The notes beneath the pieces are model-generated. The model worked only from the letters and a program-made list of their open reading frames with translations, had not been told where the DNA came from and made no database searches. This document shows, in pieces, positions 1 through 7,138 of a stretch of DNA of 13,152 bases. Position numbers and translations under genes: made by a program. Positions within the stretch are counted from its first letter, which is position 1, and each line of letters starts with the position of its first letter. This DNA comes from Armatimonadota bacterium (lineage in GTDB: Bacteria > Armatimonadota > Armatimonadia > Armatimonadales > Armatimonadaceae): contig JACMIS010000328.1 in assembly GCA_014381035.1 (NCBI GenBank), positions 1 through 13,152 of the forward strand, in the 5' to 3' direction.

Positions 1-298
1 GAAACGGCTCGCGGAAACCCCCGAACCGGGCGGCGGCGCGGGCGAAACTCTGCTGGACAACACGACGATCATCTGGACCAACGAACTGGGGCAGGGCAAC
101 TCGCACACGCTGGAAAACATCCCGTTCGTGGTCGTCGGCGGCGGACTCGGCTGGCAGATGGGACGCTCGCTCCAGTACGGCAAGGTCCCGCACAACCGCC
201 TCCTGATGTCCATCGCCCACGGCTTCGGTCACAAGGTCACAAAATTCGGCAACCCCGACTTCTGCGGCGACGGGCCTCTCCCGAGACTGACCGTGTAG
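1..298 (+). CDS. DUF1552 family protein, C-terminal part only
   Basis: This reading frame is open from base 2 to a TAG stop at 296-298 and gives the last 98 residues of a protein whose start lies outside the window. The visible part contains [19 protein letters not shown], then IPFVVVGGG, a PHNRLLMSI segment and a final [15 protein letters not shown]. This order (a 'lasting stand-alone object' strand, Gly-Asn-Ser-His, a glycine-rich turn, Pro-His-Asn, a closing Phe-Gly-Asp/Asn) is what I know from the C-terminus of DUF1552 and the related DUF1501 proteins of Planctomycetes, Acidobacteria and Armatimonadota. These are usually exported and often sit beside DUF1592/DUF1588 cytochrome-type genes. 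The molecular function of the family is unknown. I favour DUF1552 over DUF1501, but only the tail is available. Confidence 0.7.
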   Translation, partial: KRLAETPEPGGGAGETLLDNTTIIWTNELGQGNSHTLENIPFVVVGGGLGWQMGRSLQYGKVPHNRLLMSIAHGFGHKVTKFGNPDFCGDGPLPRLTV

Positions 299-373
299 TC
301 GCGCCCCCCGCCCCGGCACCGTGAAAGTGCTGGGACTGGCATCCCGACAGAGAACGGCGTATGGGAGGATCTC

Positions 374-1399
374 ATGGATAAAGCATCGGGTCGCCTGACG
401 CTCATCGGGGCTGTCGCGCTCGCGGGTCTGGCAGGCGGTGCCTGGACGTTATCGCGGCGGCTACGCGGGCGAAAATTGGTAGTATCGGGCGATGCTGCCT
501 CCTCCGGCGGGGATTCCGGCGGCGTCACGGGCACCACCCCGAACGCCGTCGCCGGGCGGCTGGAGTCCCACGTCCGTATGTTGGCGGAAACCCTCTCGCC
601 TCGGGATCACCACCACACCGAGAATCTGGACCGGGTCGCCGCCTATATCCGCGCGGAACTCGAACAGGCGGGCGGGCGTACTTCCGAGCAGACTTACCGC
701 GTGGACGGCAAGACGTACCACAACGTCGTGGCGGCGTTCGGACCCGAGACACCGGAACGGGTGGTGGTGGGTGCCCATTACGACGCCGCCGGTCCGTACC
801 CCGCTGCCGATGACAATGCGAGCGGGGTAGCGGGTTTGATAGAACTGGCGCATCGCCTGAAAGACACGCAGTTGCCCCTGCGGGTGGAAATGGTCGCCTT
901 CACGCTCGAAGAGCCGCCGCATTTCGGCACCGACCGGATGGGTAGCGCGGTTCACGCGGCGTCGCTCCGAAAAAAAGGCGTCGCAGTACGCGCCATGATC
1001 AGCCTGGAGATGATCGGCTACTTTTCGGATAAACCGAACAGCCAGGATTACCCCGTTCCCGCGCTCAAAGCCACCTACCCGTCGGAGGGAAACTTTATCG
1101 CGGTCGTGGGGCGCGCGGACGAGACGGCGGTGATCCGGCGGATCGAGGACGCCATGCGGAAGGCGTCCGCACTTCCCGTGCGCAGTCTTGCCGCCCCGGC
1201 GACCGTCCCCGGCATCGCCCTTTCGGACCACCGGAACTACTGGGACGCGGGCTATCCGGCGGTGATGATCACCGACACCTCGTACTACCGCAACCCCAAC
1301 TATCACACCCCGCACGACAAGCCGGAGACGCTGGATTACGACCGCATGGCACTGGTCGTGGACGGGGTGCATAGTGCGATCCAGGTGCTGTGCGAATAA
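374..1399 (+). CDS. Membrane-anchored M28 family zinc metallopeptidase (aminopeptidase-like)
   Basis: This 341-residue protein has the full set of M28 (aminopeptidase Y/S-like) zinc ligands in order: AHYDA (His135, Asp137), ADDNASG (Asp146, Asp147), the LEEP pair (Glu179, Glu180), LEMIGY (Glu212) and YHTPHDKPET (His311). Such enzymes bind two zinc ions and remove N-terminal residues from peptides. An N-terminal hydrophobic stretch (about residues 8-26) followed by SRRLRGRK suggests a membrane anchor or uncleaved signal; the catalytic domain then starts after a Gly/Ser-rich linker (about 38-58). Which side of the membrane it faces is not settled by sequence; family habit favours export. The ATG at 374 is supported by GGGAGGA at 363-369, 4-5 nt upstream. 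It lies 75 bp after the DUF1552 gene in the same direction, so co-transcription is possible. The 303-residue antisense ORF over it is a shadow. Confidence 0.92.
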   Translation: MDKASGRLTLIGAVALAGLAGGAWTLSRRLRGRKLVVSGDAASSGGDSGGVTGTTPNAVAGRLESHVRMLAETLSPRDHHHTENLDRVAAYIRAELEQAGGRTSEQTYRVDGKTYHNVVAAFGPETPERVVVGAHYDAAGPYPAADDNASGVAGLIELAHRLKDTQLPLRVEMVAFTLEEPPHFGTDRMGSAVHAASLRKKGVAVRAMISLEMIGYFSDKPNSQDYPVPALKATYPSEGNFIAVVGRADETAVIRRIEDAMRKASALPVRSLAAPATVPGIALSDHRNYWDAGYPAVMITDTSYYRNPNYHTPHDKPETLDYDRMALVVDGVHSAIQVLCE

Positions 1400-1402
1400 G
1401 GC

Positions 1403-1455
1403 AACTCGCCGCCGATGTCACTGCGCATCTCAGTGGAGACGCTACCGGCGGAGTT
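1403..1455. terminator. Nested hairpin between convergent genes
   Basis: An outer stem pairs AACT (1403-1406) with AGTT (1452-1455) and CCGCCG (1409-1414) with CGGCGG (1446-1451), leaving a two-base bulge. Inside it a second stem pairs CACTG (1419-1423) with CAGTG (1431-1435). It sits between the convergent peptidase and methyltransferase genes, its right arm reaching into the last codons of the latter. No T-run follows on either strand, so a factor-independent terminator role is only a guess. Confidence 0.4.
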
Positions 1456-2146
1456 GAAAAACGCCGACGGGGCGCGGCGGCGTGTCGTCACCCAGGTTCC
1501 ATTTGGTAAAACCGACCTGCCAGCCCTCCGCTTCCAGCCCCGCTAACAGGCGCAGGCTCGGGGCGCGGAACGGGTCCGCGATCAAAACCGTGCCGCCCGG
1601 CGCGAGGTTCGCCGCGAAGATGCGCCGCAGATGTCCGTGCATCGGCTCGGCGTACAGGATGTCGGAGCCGATGACCCAGTCATACGTCGCGTCGTCGTCC
1701 TACCCATCCCAATCGGCGCGGCGGTAGACGATGTTCATGACGCCGTTCTCGCGCCCGTTACGTCGGCAAAGGTCGAGCGCGATCTCGGACGAGTCGGTCT
1801 GCACGACCGCCGCCGCTCCCAGTGCCGCCGCCACGATGCCGGGCAGTCCGGTCCCCGCGCCCAGTTCCAGCACACGCTTTCCCGCCAGTGCCCCCTCCGT
1901 AGCCAGTGCCGCGAGTTCATGCGCCAGCGCGACGGCGGCGGGCCATAGAGCGATGCCGTAGGGGATGTTGTTACGCTTCTCGTGCAGGGCACGCAGGTAT
2001 GCCGCTTCCTCGGCGTATGACAGGACCATCCCGGCGTGTCGGATCGCCCACTCGCGCCCGACAAGGTGCAGGTGAAACTCGTGGTGCTCGTCCAGTGAGG
2101 GGAGAGACGGCACAGGCGGCGGAACGATAGAGGGAAGGTTCGGCAT
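1442..2146 (-). pseudogene. METTL21-like class I SAM methyltransferase, interrupted by in-frame amber stop
   Basis: Two open segments in the same minus-strand frame make one methyltransferase separated by a single TAG at 1700-1702. The upstream part has YGIALWPAAVALA, the SAM-binding loop VLELGAGTGLPGI and the acidic residue of VQTDSSEIALDLC. It ends RRADWDG, then the stop. Reading on without a shift gives DDDATYDWVIGSDILYAEP, the expected motif II/III region, then LAPGGTVLIADP and a C-terminus ending in TAG at 1442-1444. This matches Methyltransf_16 (METTL21/EEF2KMT-like) proteins, which methylate lysines of proteins in eukaryotes; bacterial substrates are poorly known. I use ATG at 2146 because TATAAC on the minus strand (2157-2162) would start the mRNA about 4 nt before it; a GTG at 2224 is the longer alternative, and neither has a Shine-Dalgarno. 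The amber codon removes the C-terminal third unless it is a sequencing error or is read through. Confidence 0.8.
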
Positions 2147-2156
2147 GGCGTATGCG

Positions 2157-2162
2157 GTTATA
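2157..2162 (-). promoter_or_regulatory. Candidate -10 element (TATAAC) for the methyltransferase
   Basis: TATAAC on the minus strand lies 10 nt before the ATG at 2146, in an otherwise very GC-rich stretch. Standard spacing would put the transcript start near 2150, giving a leader of about 4 nt, effectively leaderless. No good -35 hexamer is present. Confidence 0.35.
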
Positions 2163-2232
2163 CCCCGCCCGTCCCGAATCGAGACCCGCGTGTCGGTCCC
2201 CGCCCGAAATCTGATTAAGGACACTTGTCGGG

Positions 2233-2238
2233 TAAAAT
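2233..2238 (+). promoter_or_regulatory. Candidate -10 element (TAAAAT) upstream of the metallophosphoesterase
   Basis: TAAAAT stands out in GC-rich surroundings 58 nt upstream of the ATG at 2296. It resembles the -10 elements proposed elsewhere in this window. No convincing -35 hexamer is seen at 16-18 nt. The 2147-2295 interval holds nothing else I can name. Confidence 0.35.
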
Positions 2239-2295
2239 GACGCGGGGCGCGGCGAGGGCGGACTACCGCGACGCGCGACGCCCCCTCAAACCACC

Positions 2296-4311
2296 ATGCC
2301 CTTCTTTACCGTTTCTAACTGGCTGAAATCTCCCAACGACCGCGACATTATCAAACGCTGGACCCCGGACCGGGGCACTGCCAAAACCGCCGAAGTCACC
2401 GACGCGGCGACGGACCACCGGATCGAACTGCCCCCGCTATCGTCGCCCGCCGATCCGGCGACGGAGCACGACACGTGGGAGTTTCTGGCTATCGGCGACA
2501 CGGGCGACGCCGACTCGGCGGGACCGGAGGACTCCCCACAGGACGCCGTCGGGCGCGAGATGGGGCGCGACGCCGCCGCGCCGGTCGGGAACGGTTCCGC
2601 ACGGCTCGTGGTTCACACCGGCGATGTGATCTATATGGCGGGCGAGCGTCGCCTGTACGACCGCAATTTCCGCCGCCCTTACGGACCGTTTCTGACGCAG
2701 GGGAGCACGGTGGACGACATGGTGTTCCGCCTGCCGTTCCTGCCCGTTCCCGGCAACCACGACTATTACGACCTCGGCTCCTGGGCGAAGTGGCTGTATC
2801 GTGTGCCCCTCCTGGGGCGGGGGCTACGCGCCCTCGCGCACAAGATATTCGCGTTCGGGGTGCCCGAGGGCGGCTCCGACATGGGACGCGCGTACATGGA
2901 AGCGTTCGTTGATCTTTCCCCGGAAGCTCGCGCGACGCCGGGACCACTGCCGTACCGCCCCGGCGAGCGGACGAAGATCCCGAACCGTTACTACCAGTAT
3001 AGCGTCGGCGGCGTGGATTTCTTCGCCGTAGACTCCAACACGCTGGACGCCCCCGCACCGGAAACGGTGGACGCCGCGCAGGTACGCCGCGACGCCGCCG
3101 CGCACATCGCCGCGCTGGAAAAGAGAGCCGCCGCACTGGACCGGTTACTCCGGCGCGAACAACGCGTCCGGGACGAGCAACAGGCGTCTTTGCGACGGCA
3201 GATCGGCACCGATACCGTCCGCCGCGCCGCGCTCAGCGAGCAAGTAAGCCAGATCGTGCAGTCCCTGACGGGACTGGGTGCGGCTCTCGCGGACAAGAGC
3301 ACGAAACGTCTCGCGGACCGGACGGCGTTGACCGCCCGCCACTGGGCAGACGGCGCGACGGATCTGCGTCAGGCGGATTCGGCGGAGAACGCCGAATCGG
3401 TGTTGCGCCACCTGGACGAAGTCAGTGACGACACCTGCGCCCTGCTCGGCGAGGTAGAGCTAGTGCTGGCGGACCTCGAAAAAGGCGATCCCCTGCGCGA
3501 CGATCTGCTGGAACAACGCGACGCGCTGGAGCGGTCCCAGACTGAATGGGCAGACGCGACGGGGTTGAACACGGACGTGGACGCACACCTGCATCGGTTG
3601 AGCGAGGAAGCACTCGACGTGCAGCGCGAACTGGCGCAGGAAAAACGCCGCCAGCGATACCGCCCCGAAGACCACGACCGGGCGCAGTTGGAGTGGCTAG
3701 ATCGGGCACTGACCGCTTCGGAACGCGACCGCCCCCACGCGTGGCGGATCGTGTATCTGCACCACCCGCTCTACACGACGATCAACAACCGTTGCGAACG
3801 CCCGGATGTTCAGGGGGTCCGCGCCAATATCCTGCCCGTGCTCCAACGCCATGACGTTCACGTGGTTCTGGCGGGGCACTCTCACGCCTTTGAGTGGATA
3901 CGCTCCTCCGCCCTACCCAACGCGGGTCTGTTCGTCACCGGGGGTGGCGGTCAGATCTCCCTGCGCCCCTCTCTGTTGGAGCCGCGCCGCCTGTCCCGAC
4001 TGCGCGGCTATTACGGGTCACTCCGGGCGGCGGGTGCCCAGGAGTGCGTGATGGCGGGATACGGTCCCACCGCCGGGGATGGCGAATCCGGGCTCCTGTA
4101 TCATTACCTGCGCATTTCGGTGACGCCGGAAACGATCACGGTTCGACCGGTAGGCGTCCGTCGCCTCAGCGACCGCACGTACCGGCGTGAAGAGCCGATG
4201 CCCGTATTCCACGCGCCGCACCTGCCCGTGTCGCGTCCGCGCTGGGAAATTCAAACGCTTTCGGCGGTAGTCGTGCGGCGTGACACCCCGCCCCGTGCGC
4301 AGTGGTTCTGA
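2296..4311 (+). CDS. Calcineurin-like metallophosphoesterase with a large coiled-coil insertion
   Basis: This 671-residue protein carries the metallophosphoesterase motifs in order: AIGDTGD (Asp68), HTGD (Asp110), PGNHDYYD (Asn154, His155), YLHHPLY (His489, His490) and AGHSHAFEW (His528, His530). They form a two-metal phosphoesterase site like that of purple acid phosphatases. In ordinary members the FFAVDSN strand (about 242-248) is followed within some 10-20 residues by the AQLEWLDRAL helix; here that helix begins near residue 463. The intervening residues, about 258-457, are rich in Glu, Arg, Leu, Ala and Gln with heptad-like spacing and read as long coiled-coil helices. There is no signal peptide or TM segment, so a cytoplasmic location is likely; substrate unknown. 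The ATG at 2296 is the only start well before Asp68 but lacks a Shine-Dalgarno. Its neighbour, convergent across a hairpin, is another phosphoesterase, probably unrelated functionally. Confidence 0.88.
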   Translation: MPFFTVSNWLKSPNDRDIIKRWTPDRGTAKTAEVTDAATDHRIELPPLSSPADPATEHDTWEFLAIGDTGDADSAGPEDSPQDAVGREMGRDAAAPVGNGSARLVVHTGDVIYMAGERRLYDRNFRRPYGPFLTQGSTVDDMVFRLPFLPVPGNHDYYDLGSWAKWLYRVPLLGRGLRALAHKIFAFGVPEGGSDMGRAYMEAFVDLSPEARATPGPLPYRPGERTKIPNRYYQYSVGGVDFFAVDSNTLDAPAPETVDAAQVRRDAAAHIAALEKRAAALDRLLRREQRVRDEQQASLRRQIGTDTVRRAALSEQVSQIVQSLTGLGAALADKSTKRLADRTALTARHWADGATDLRQADSAENAESVLRHLDEVSDDTCALLGEVELVLADLEKGDPLRDDLLEQRDALERSQTEWADATGLNTDVDAHLHRLSEEALDVQRELAQEKRRQRYRPEDHDRAQLEWLDRALTASERDRPHAWRIVYLHHPLYTTINNRCERPDVQGVRANILPVLQRHDVHVVLAGHSHAFEWIRSSALPNAGLFVTGGGGQISLRPSLLEPRRLSRLRGYYGSLRAAGAQECVMAGYGPTAGDGESGLLYHYLRISVTPETITVRPVGVRRLSDRTYRREEPMPVFHAPHLPVSRPRWEIQTLSAVVVRRDTPPRAQWF

Positions 4312-4364
4312 GGAGCGATAGGCGTGGGCTGACCGACACTCGTGCCCCGGCTACCGCTTGTGTC

Positions 4365-4383
4365 TCGGGGGTGAAACCCCCGA
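4365..4383. terminator. Perfect palindromic hairpin between convergent phosphoesterase genes
   Basis: TCGGGGGT (4365-4372) and ACCCCCGA (4376-4383) form an 8-bp perfect stem closed by a GAA loop. It lies in the 92-bp gap between two convergent genes, where a bidirectional terminator would be useful, but no T-run follows on either strand. The unit, with the downstream GAACGGAG, also looks like a dispersed REP-type palindrome. Confidence 0.5.
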
Positions 4384-4403
4384 ACGGAGTAGAAGAACCC
4401 GCA

Positions 4404-6041
4404 TCAGCGAAGAGGGGGAGGCACCTCATCCAGCACCGCCACCGGCAACCAGCGCGGCGGACTCGGCAGTTCGTTCGTCAGCGCGGCGTGTCCGCGCAGA
4501 TGGGCAATCGCCGCGTCGCGCACCGTCGGCGCATCTACCGCGTCGGACACGATTTCGACGTCCGGCTTGGCGTAGAAGTAATCCTGGATCACGTGCGCCG
4601 CCGAGGCTATCGTGTAGACCCGGTCCGCCGCTATCGGTTCCGCCCCAACGCGAACCGTGCCGTCGCTACCGACCGTCACGCCCGACAAATGGACCGGGTA
4701 ACGCGCTATATTCTCCCCGCTCCGCACCGTGGTCAGCACCCGCTCGATTGCCGCGCCGGGGATACGGGCGACGACAAGATGCTGGCGCGTATAACTGCCG
4801 AGCACCCGATACAGATCCCCGGTAGTCACCTTCCCGGCGGGTAGCCCGACGAGCGCGATCTGCCCGGACGACATCAAGGCGATCTCGGTCTTCATCCGGA
4901 CACGTATCGCATCGGCGAAAAGGTTGCCGAGCGCGGTTTCCTGCGTGGAAACGCGCAGGGCGGGCAACGGTTCGGCGGCGGTTGTCAGGGTTTCTTCGAG
5001 CGTCGGGCGCAGTTTATTGCTCCACGGCAGGTAGGCAGCCAGTGCCGTGGGGTCACTTTCCGTACCTTCGACCGGCTTCAGGAGTGGTTTTTCCGGGTAG
5101 GGAAGGTTGGTAGGAGCGAGAACGCCGTCGGAGCCCCACCATTTTCCGTCTTTGCCGTTGACACTGAAAATGGAACCGGGCTCCGTCCCCTGCGCTTTTC
5201 GCACCATCAGGTCAATGCGCCCGAGTGCGCGTCCGTGCGCCCCGGTCTGGGCGATAAGAACGCCGTTTACCCAGACCGGTTCGTCGAGCATCGTGTGGGA
5301 ATGACCGCCGATAATCAGGTCCATCCCGGTCACGGTGGCGGCGAGTTTCTTATCGTCCTCGAAGCCCAGATGCGACAGCGCGATGACGCAGTCCACCTTG
5401 GCGTCGGTGCGCAGTTCCGTGATCGCTTTTTGTGCCGCCGCGAACGGGTCGGCGAAAACGATCCCCTCCAGCGTCCGGGGCCATTCGATCTGCACCGTGG
5501 TCGGTGTCGTCAGCCCGAACACCCCGACGCGCACCCCCCCGCTCGTCAGCACCGTCCACGGCTTCAGACCGCCGAACGGATTGCCGGTCTTTTCCTCGAC
5601 GACATTCGCGGAAAGCATCGGAAAACGGGCATGCGCGAGCGCGTTCCGGAAAACGGTCTGCCCGAAATCGAACTCGTGATTCCCAACCGTCGCGACATCG
5701 TAGCGAAGCGCGTTCATCGTGTCGAGGATCGCCAACCCGCCGAACGCTTTTTCCTCCGGGGTGCCGTGAATAATATCGCCCGCGTCCAGCAACAGAACGT
5801 TCGGCATTTCGGAGCGCACCTGCTTCACGAACGAGGCGAGGCGCACGAGTCCGCGCGGTTCATCGGGGTGCCACACATGCCCGTGCAGATCGTTGGTATG
5901 AAGCAGGGTCAGTGGTACGGGCTCATTCTCCAGCGAACCAGCAGCGGCAGCGGCGTGGCGAACCGGTAACATCGCGGCGGCGGAGACAGGAAGCGATGCG
6001 ACCGCCGCCTGGCGGAGAAAAGTACGGCGCGTAAAAGGCAT
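4404..6041 (-). CDS. Tat-exported bifunctional metallophosphatase/5'-nucleotidase family protein
   Basis: A 545-residue protein of the UshA/5'-nucleotidase family. It opens with a twin-arginine signal (TRRTFLRQ at residues 4-11, then an Ala-rich hydrophobic segment to about 34), so it should be exported folded by Tat. The N-terminal metallophosphatase domain has LLHTNDLHGH (Asp51, His53), LLLDAGD (Asp86), VGNHEFD (Asn121, His122), LSHLG (His224) and GGHSHT (His247, His249). The C-terminal 5'-nucleotidase domain begins at about 350-380 (ETALGNLFADAIR). The motif usually reading N-S/G-G-G-I-R is SSGQIA at 391-396: the substrate-contacting Arg is Ala, so the preferred substrate may not be a 5'-nucleotide. 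AAGGG (6053-6057) is a modest ribosome site. It follows the DUF1559 gene by 56 bp, with a strong hairpin between. Confidence 0.92.
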   Translation of the reverse strand: MPFTRRTFLRQAAVASLPVSAAAMLPVRHAAAAAGSLENEPVPLTLLHTNDLHGHVWHPDEPRGLVRLASFVKQVRSEMPNVLLLDAGDIIHGTPEEKAFGGLAILDTMNALRYDVATVGNHEFDFGQTVFRNALAHARFPMLSANVVEEKTGNPFGGLKPWTVLTSGGVRVGVFGLTTPTTVQIEWPRTLEGIVFADPFAAAQKAITELRTDAKVDCVIALSHLGFEDDKKLAATVTGMDLIIGGHSHTMLDEPVWVNGVLIAQTGAHGRALGRIDLMVRKAQGTEPGSIFSVNGKDGKWWGSDGVLAPTNLPYPEKPLLKPVEGTESDPTALAAYLPWSNKLRPTLEETLTTAAEPLPALRVSTQETALGNLFADAIRVRMKTEIALMSSGQIALVGLPAGKVTTGDLYRVLGSYTRQHLVVARIPGAAIERVLTTVRSGENIARYPVHLSGVTVGSDGTVRVGAEPIAADRVYTIASAAHVIQDYFYAKPDVEIVSDAVDAPTVRDAAIAHLRGHAALTNELPSPPRWLPVAVLDEVPPPLR

Positions 6042-6060
6042 GATCGTTCTATCCCTTGTA

Positions 6061-6087
6061 CCTGCCCCCGTTATAGTCGGGGGCAGG
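6061..6087 (-). terminator. Strong 10-bp hairpin between DUF1559 gene and nucleotidase gene
   Basis: CCTGCCCCCG (6061-6070) and CGGGGGCAGG (6078-6087) form a perfect 10-bp stem around the 7-nt loop TTATAGT, wholly inside the 56-bp gap between two leftward genes. In leftward transcripts it would fold just past the DUF1559 stop and about 20 nt before the nucleotidase start. There is no U-tract after it, so it could be a terminator, an attenuator or a 3'-end stabiliser separating expression of the two genes. Confidence 0.5.
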
Positions 6088-6097
6088 AGATTTGACC

Positions 6098-7000
6098 TTA
6101 CTTCGGGTAGGTGTAAACCAGTTTGGCGTCATATTGCTGCCGGATCGTGTCGTCCGGCACAGGAACACCGGGACTGGTTTCAAACGGCACGTCTTTATAC
6201 CATTTGGCATGCCCATCCACGAAAAGCCACATACGACCATCCTGGTGGCGGCGTCCGCCACGCCAGCGTTGGCGATTACCCACAGTCGCATTCGCATTCA
6301 GGTAGCCGGGGAAAGTGTACCATCCTCCGTTTCCGTTGGAAGGGTTCGTGGCGTACTCGGTCAAGATCCAGACGTTCGCCGGTTCCACGATCTCATAGAT
6401 CGCTCTTCCCCGTCCGGTGTAGGTCGGCGTACAGGTAGGCGACGGTGCGCAGTCCGTCGAGTTGACGACCGCACTACCGTCGCGGGGTGTGAATCCGTAG
6501 GTATACGACAGGTAGAAGTTGGTGGCATAGGAGTTCGGGACAACTTTGGCGACCGCTTCGTGATACGCAATCGTATTCGAGTAAGGCGGCAGTGTCGCGG
6601 CACCGGGAACATTGGCGGCGGCGAGCATCACCGGCATCCCGGAGCGGTCCACCGAAGCGTTTTGTCGCAGGCTGTCGCTCGGACACGCGAACAGTTCGTA
6701 GTTTTTCGCATACGGCTGGACCGCAAGATGAAAAGGGAACACCCCCGCGAAAAACTGCCCCAAGCCCGTATTGGTAGCGTTCCGGAAAACCCCGCCCAAG
6801 CCCGGTTCCGGCAAAGTGTCGTCGTAGTCCTGTACATACATCAGCATCGAGGTGCCGATCTGCTTCATGTTGGACATACAGGCGGCGGCACGCGCCTTTT
6901 CGCGGGCTTGCGCGAAAACGGGAAAAAGAATCGCGGCGAGGATGGCTATTATGGCGATAACGACGAGCAGTTCGATCAAAGTGAAACCGTTACGTTTCAT
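6098..7000 (-). CDS. DUF1559 family prepilin-like protein (type IV pilin/pseudopilin N-terminus)
   Basis: A 300-residue protein starting with a short basic leader (MKRNG) and the type III signal [17 protein letters not shown] prepilin peptidase would cut between Gly5 and Phe6, leaving Phe6 to be methylated and Glu10 for assembly; the hydrophobic helix runs to about residue 28. The conserved block [21 protein letters not shown] (41-61) and the closing RHQDG...FVDGHAKW (251-267) are the hallmarks of DUF1559 (SBP_bac_10-type) proteins, which occur in dozens of copies in Planctomycetes and Armatimonadota. The role is unknown: secretion-linked or surface-exposed subunits. GGAAGGA at 7012-7018 lies 11 nt before the ATG. 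The downstream Tat-exported nucleotidase and upstream TIGR03790 gene share its direction. Confidence 0.93.
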   Translation of the reverse strand: MKRNGFTLIELLVVIAIIAILAAILFPVFAQAREKARAAACMSNMKQIGTSMLMYVQDYDDTLPEPGLGGVFRNATNTGLGQFFAGVFPFHLAVQPYAKNYELFACPSDSLRQNASVDRSGMPVMLAAANVPGAATLPPYSNTIAYHEAVAKVVPNSYATNFYLSYTYGFTPRDGSAVVNSTDCAPSPTCTPTYTGRGRAIYEIVEPANVWILTEYATNPSNGNGGWYTFPGYLNANATVGNRQRWRGGRRHQDGRMWLFVDGHAKWYKDVPFETSPGVPVPDDTIRQQYDAKLVYTYPK

Positions 7001-7011
7001 GAGGGGTATTG

Positions 7012-7033
7012 TCCTTCCATACTTTGAATTGTA
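7012..7033 (-). promoter_or_regulatory. Candidate promoter and ribosome site of the DUF1559 gene
   Basis: The 7001-7138 interval is markedly more AT-rich than its surroundings and holds no gene. On the minus strand TACAAT (7028-7033) is a good -10 element that would start transcription near 7021, followed at once by the Shine-Dalgarno GGAAGGA (7012-7018). A second A/T-rich hexamer, TATATT, lies further upstream. No clear -35 was found. Confidence 0.45.
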
Positions 7034-7138
7034 TAGACTATTCGTTTGGAATATACCCGATGCGTATTAAGCGCAGGTTAAGAGAATGTTAAACTTACCG
7101 TGGATTGCGGGATTCGTTGGTGGAAGCCGACGGGCGCG

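Noticed and set aside
461..1372. A 303-residue antisense open frame over the M28 peptidase
   Set aside because: Its product is rich in Arg, His, Val and Gly with no motif, while the opposite strand has all M28 zinc ligands; GC-rich codon choice leaves the antisense frame open.
1691..1699. GAC-GAC-GAC triplet repeat just after the amber codon as a possible recoding signal
   Set aside because: Three Asp codons are too short and common to be evidence of recoding; no stem-loop or SECIS/PYLIS-like structure is evident next to the TAG.
5235..5969. A 244-residue plus-strand frame over the nucleotidase gene
   Set aside because: It is antisense to a clear Tat-exported 5'-nucleotidase family protein and shows only Arg/His-rich low-information sequence.
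6092..7027. A 311-residue plus-strand frame over the DUF1559 gene
   Set aside because: The minus strand carries the prepilin signal and DUF1559 motifs; the plus frame has none and would run through the promoter region.
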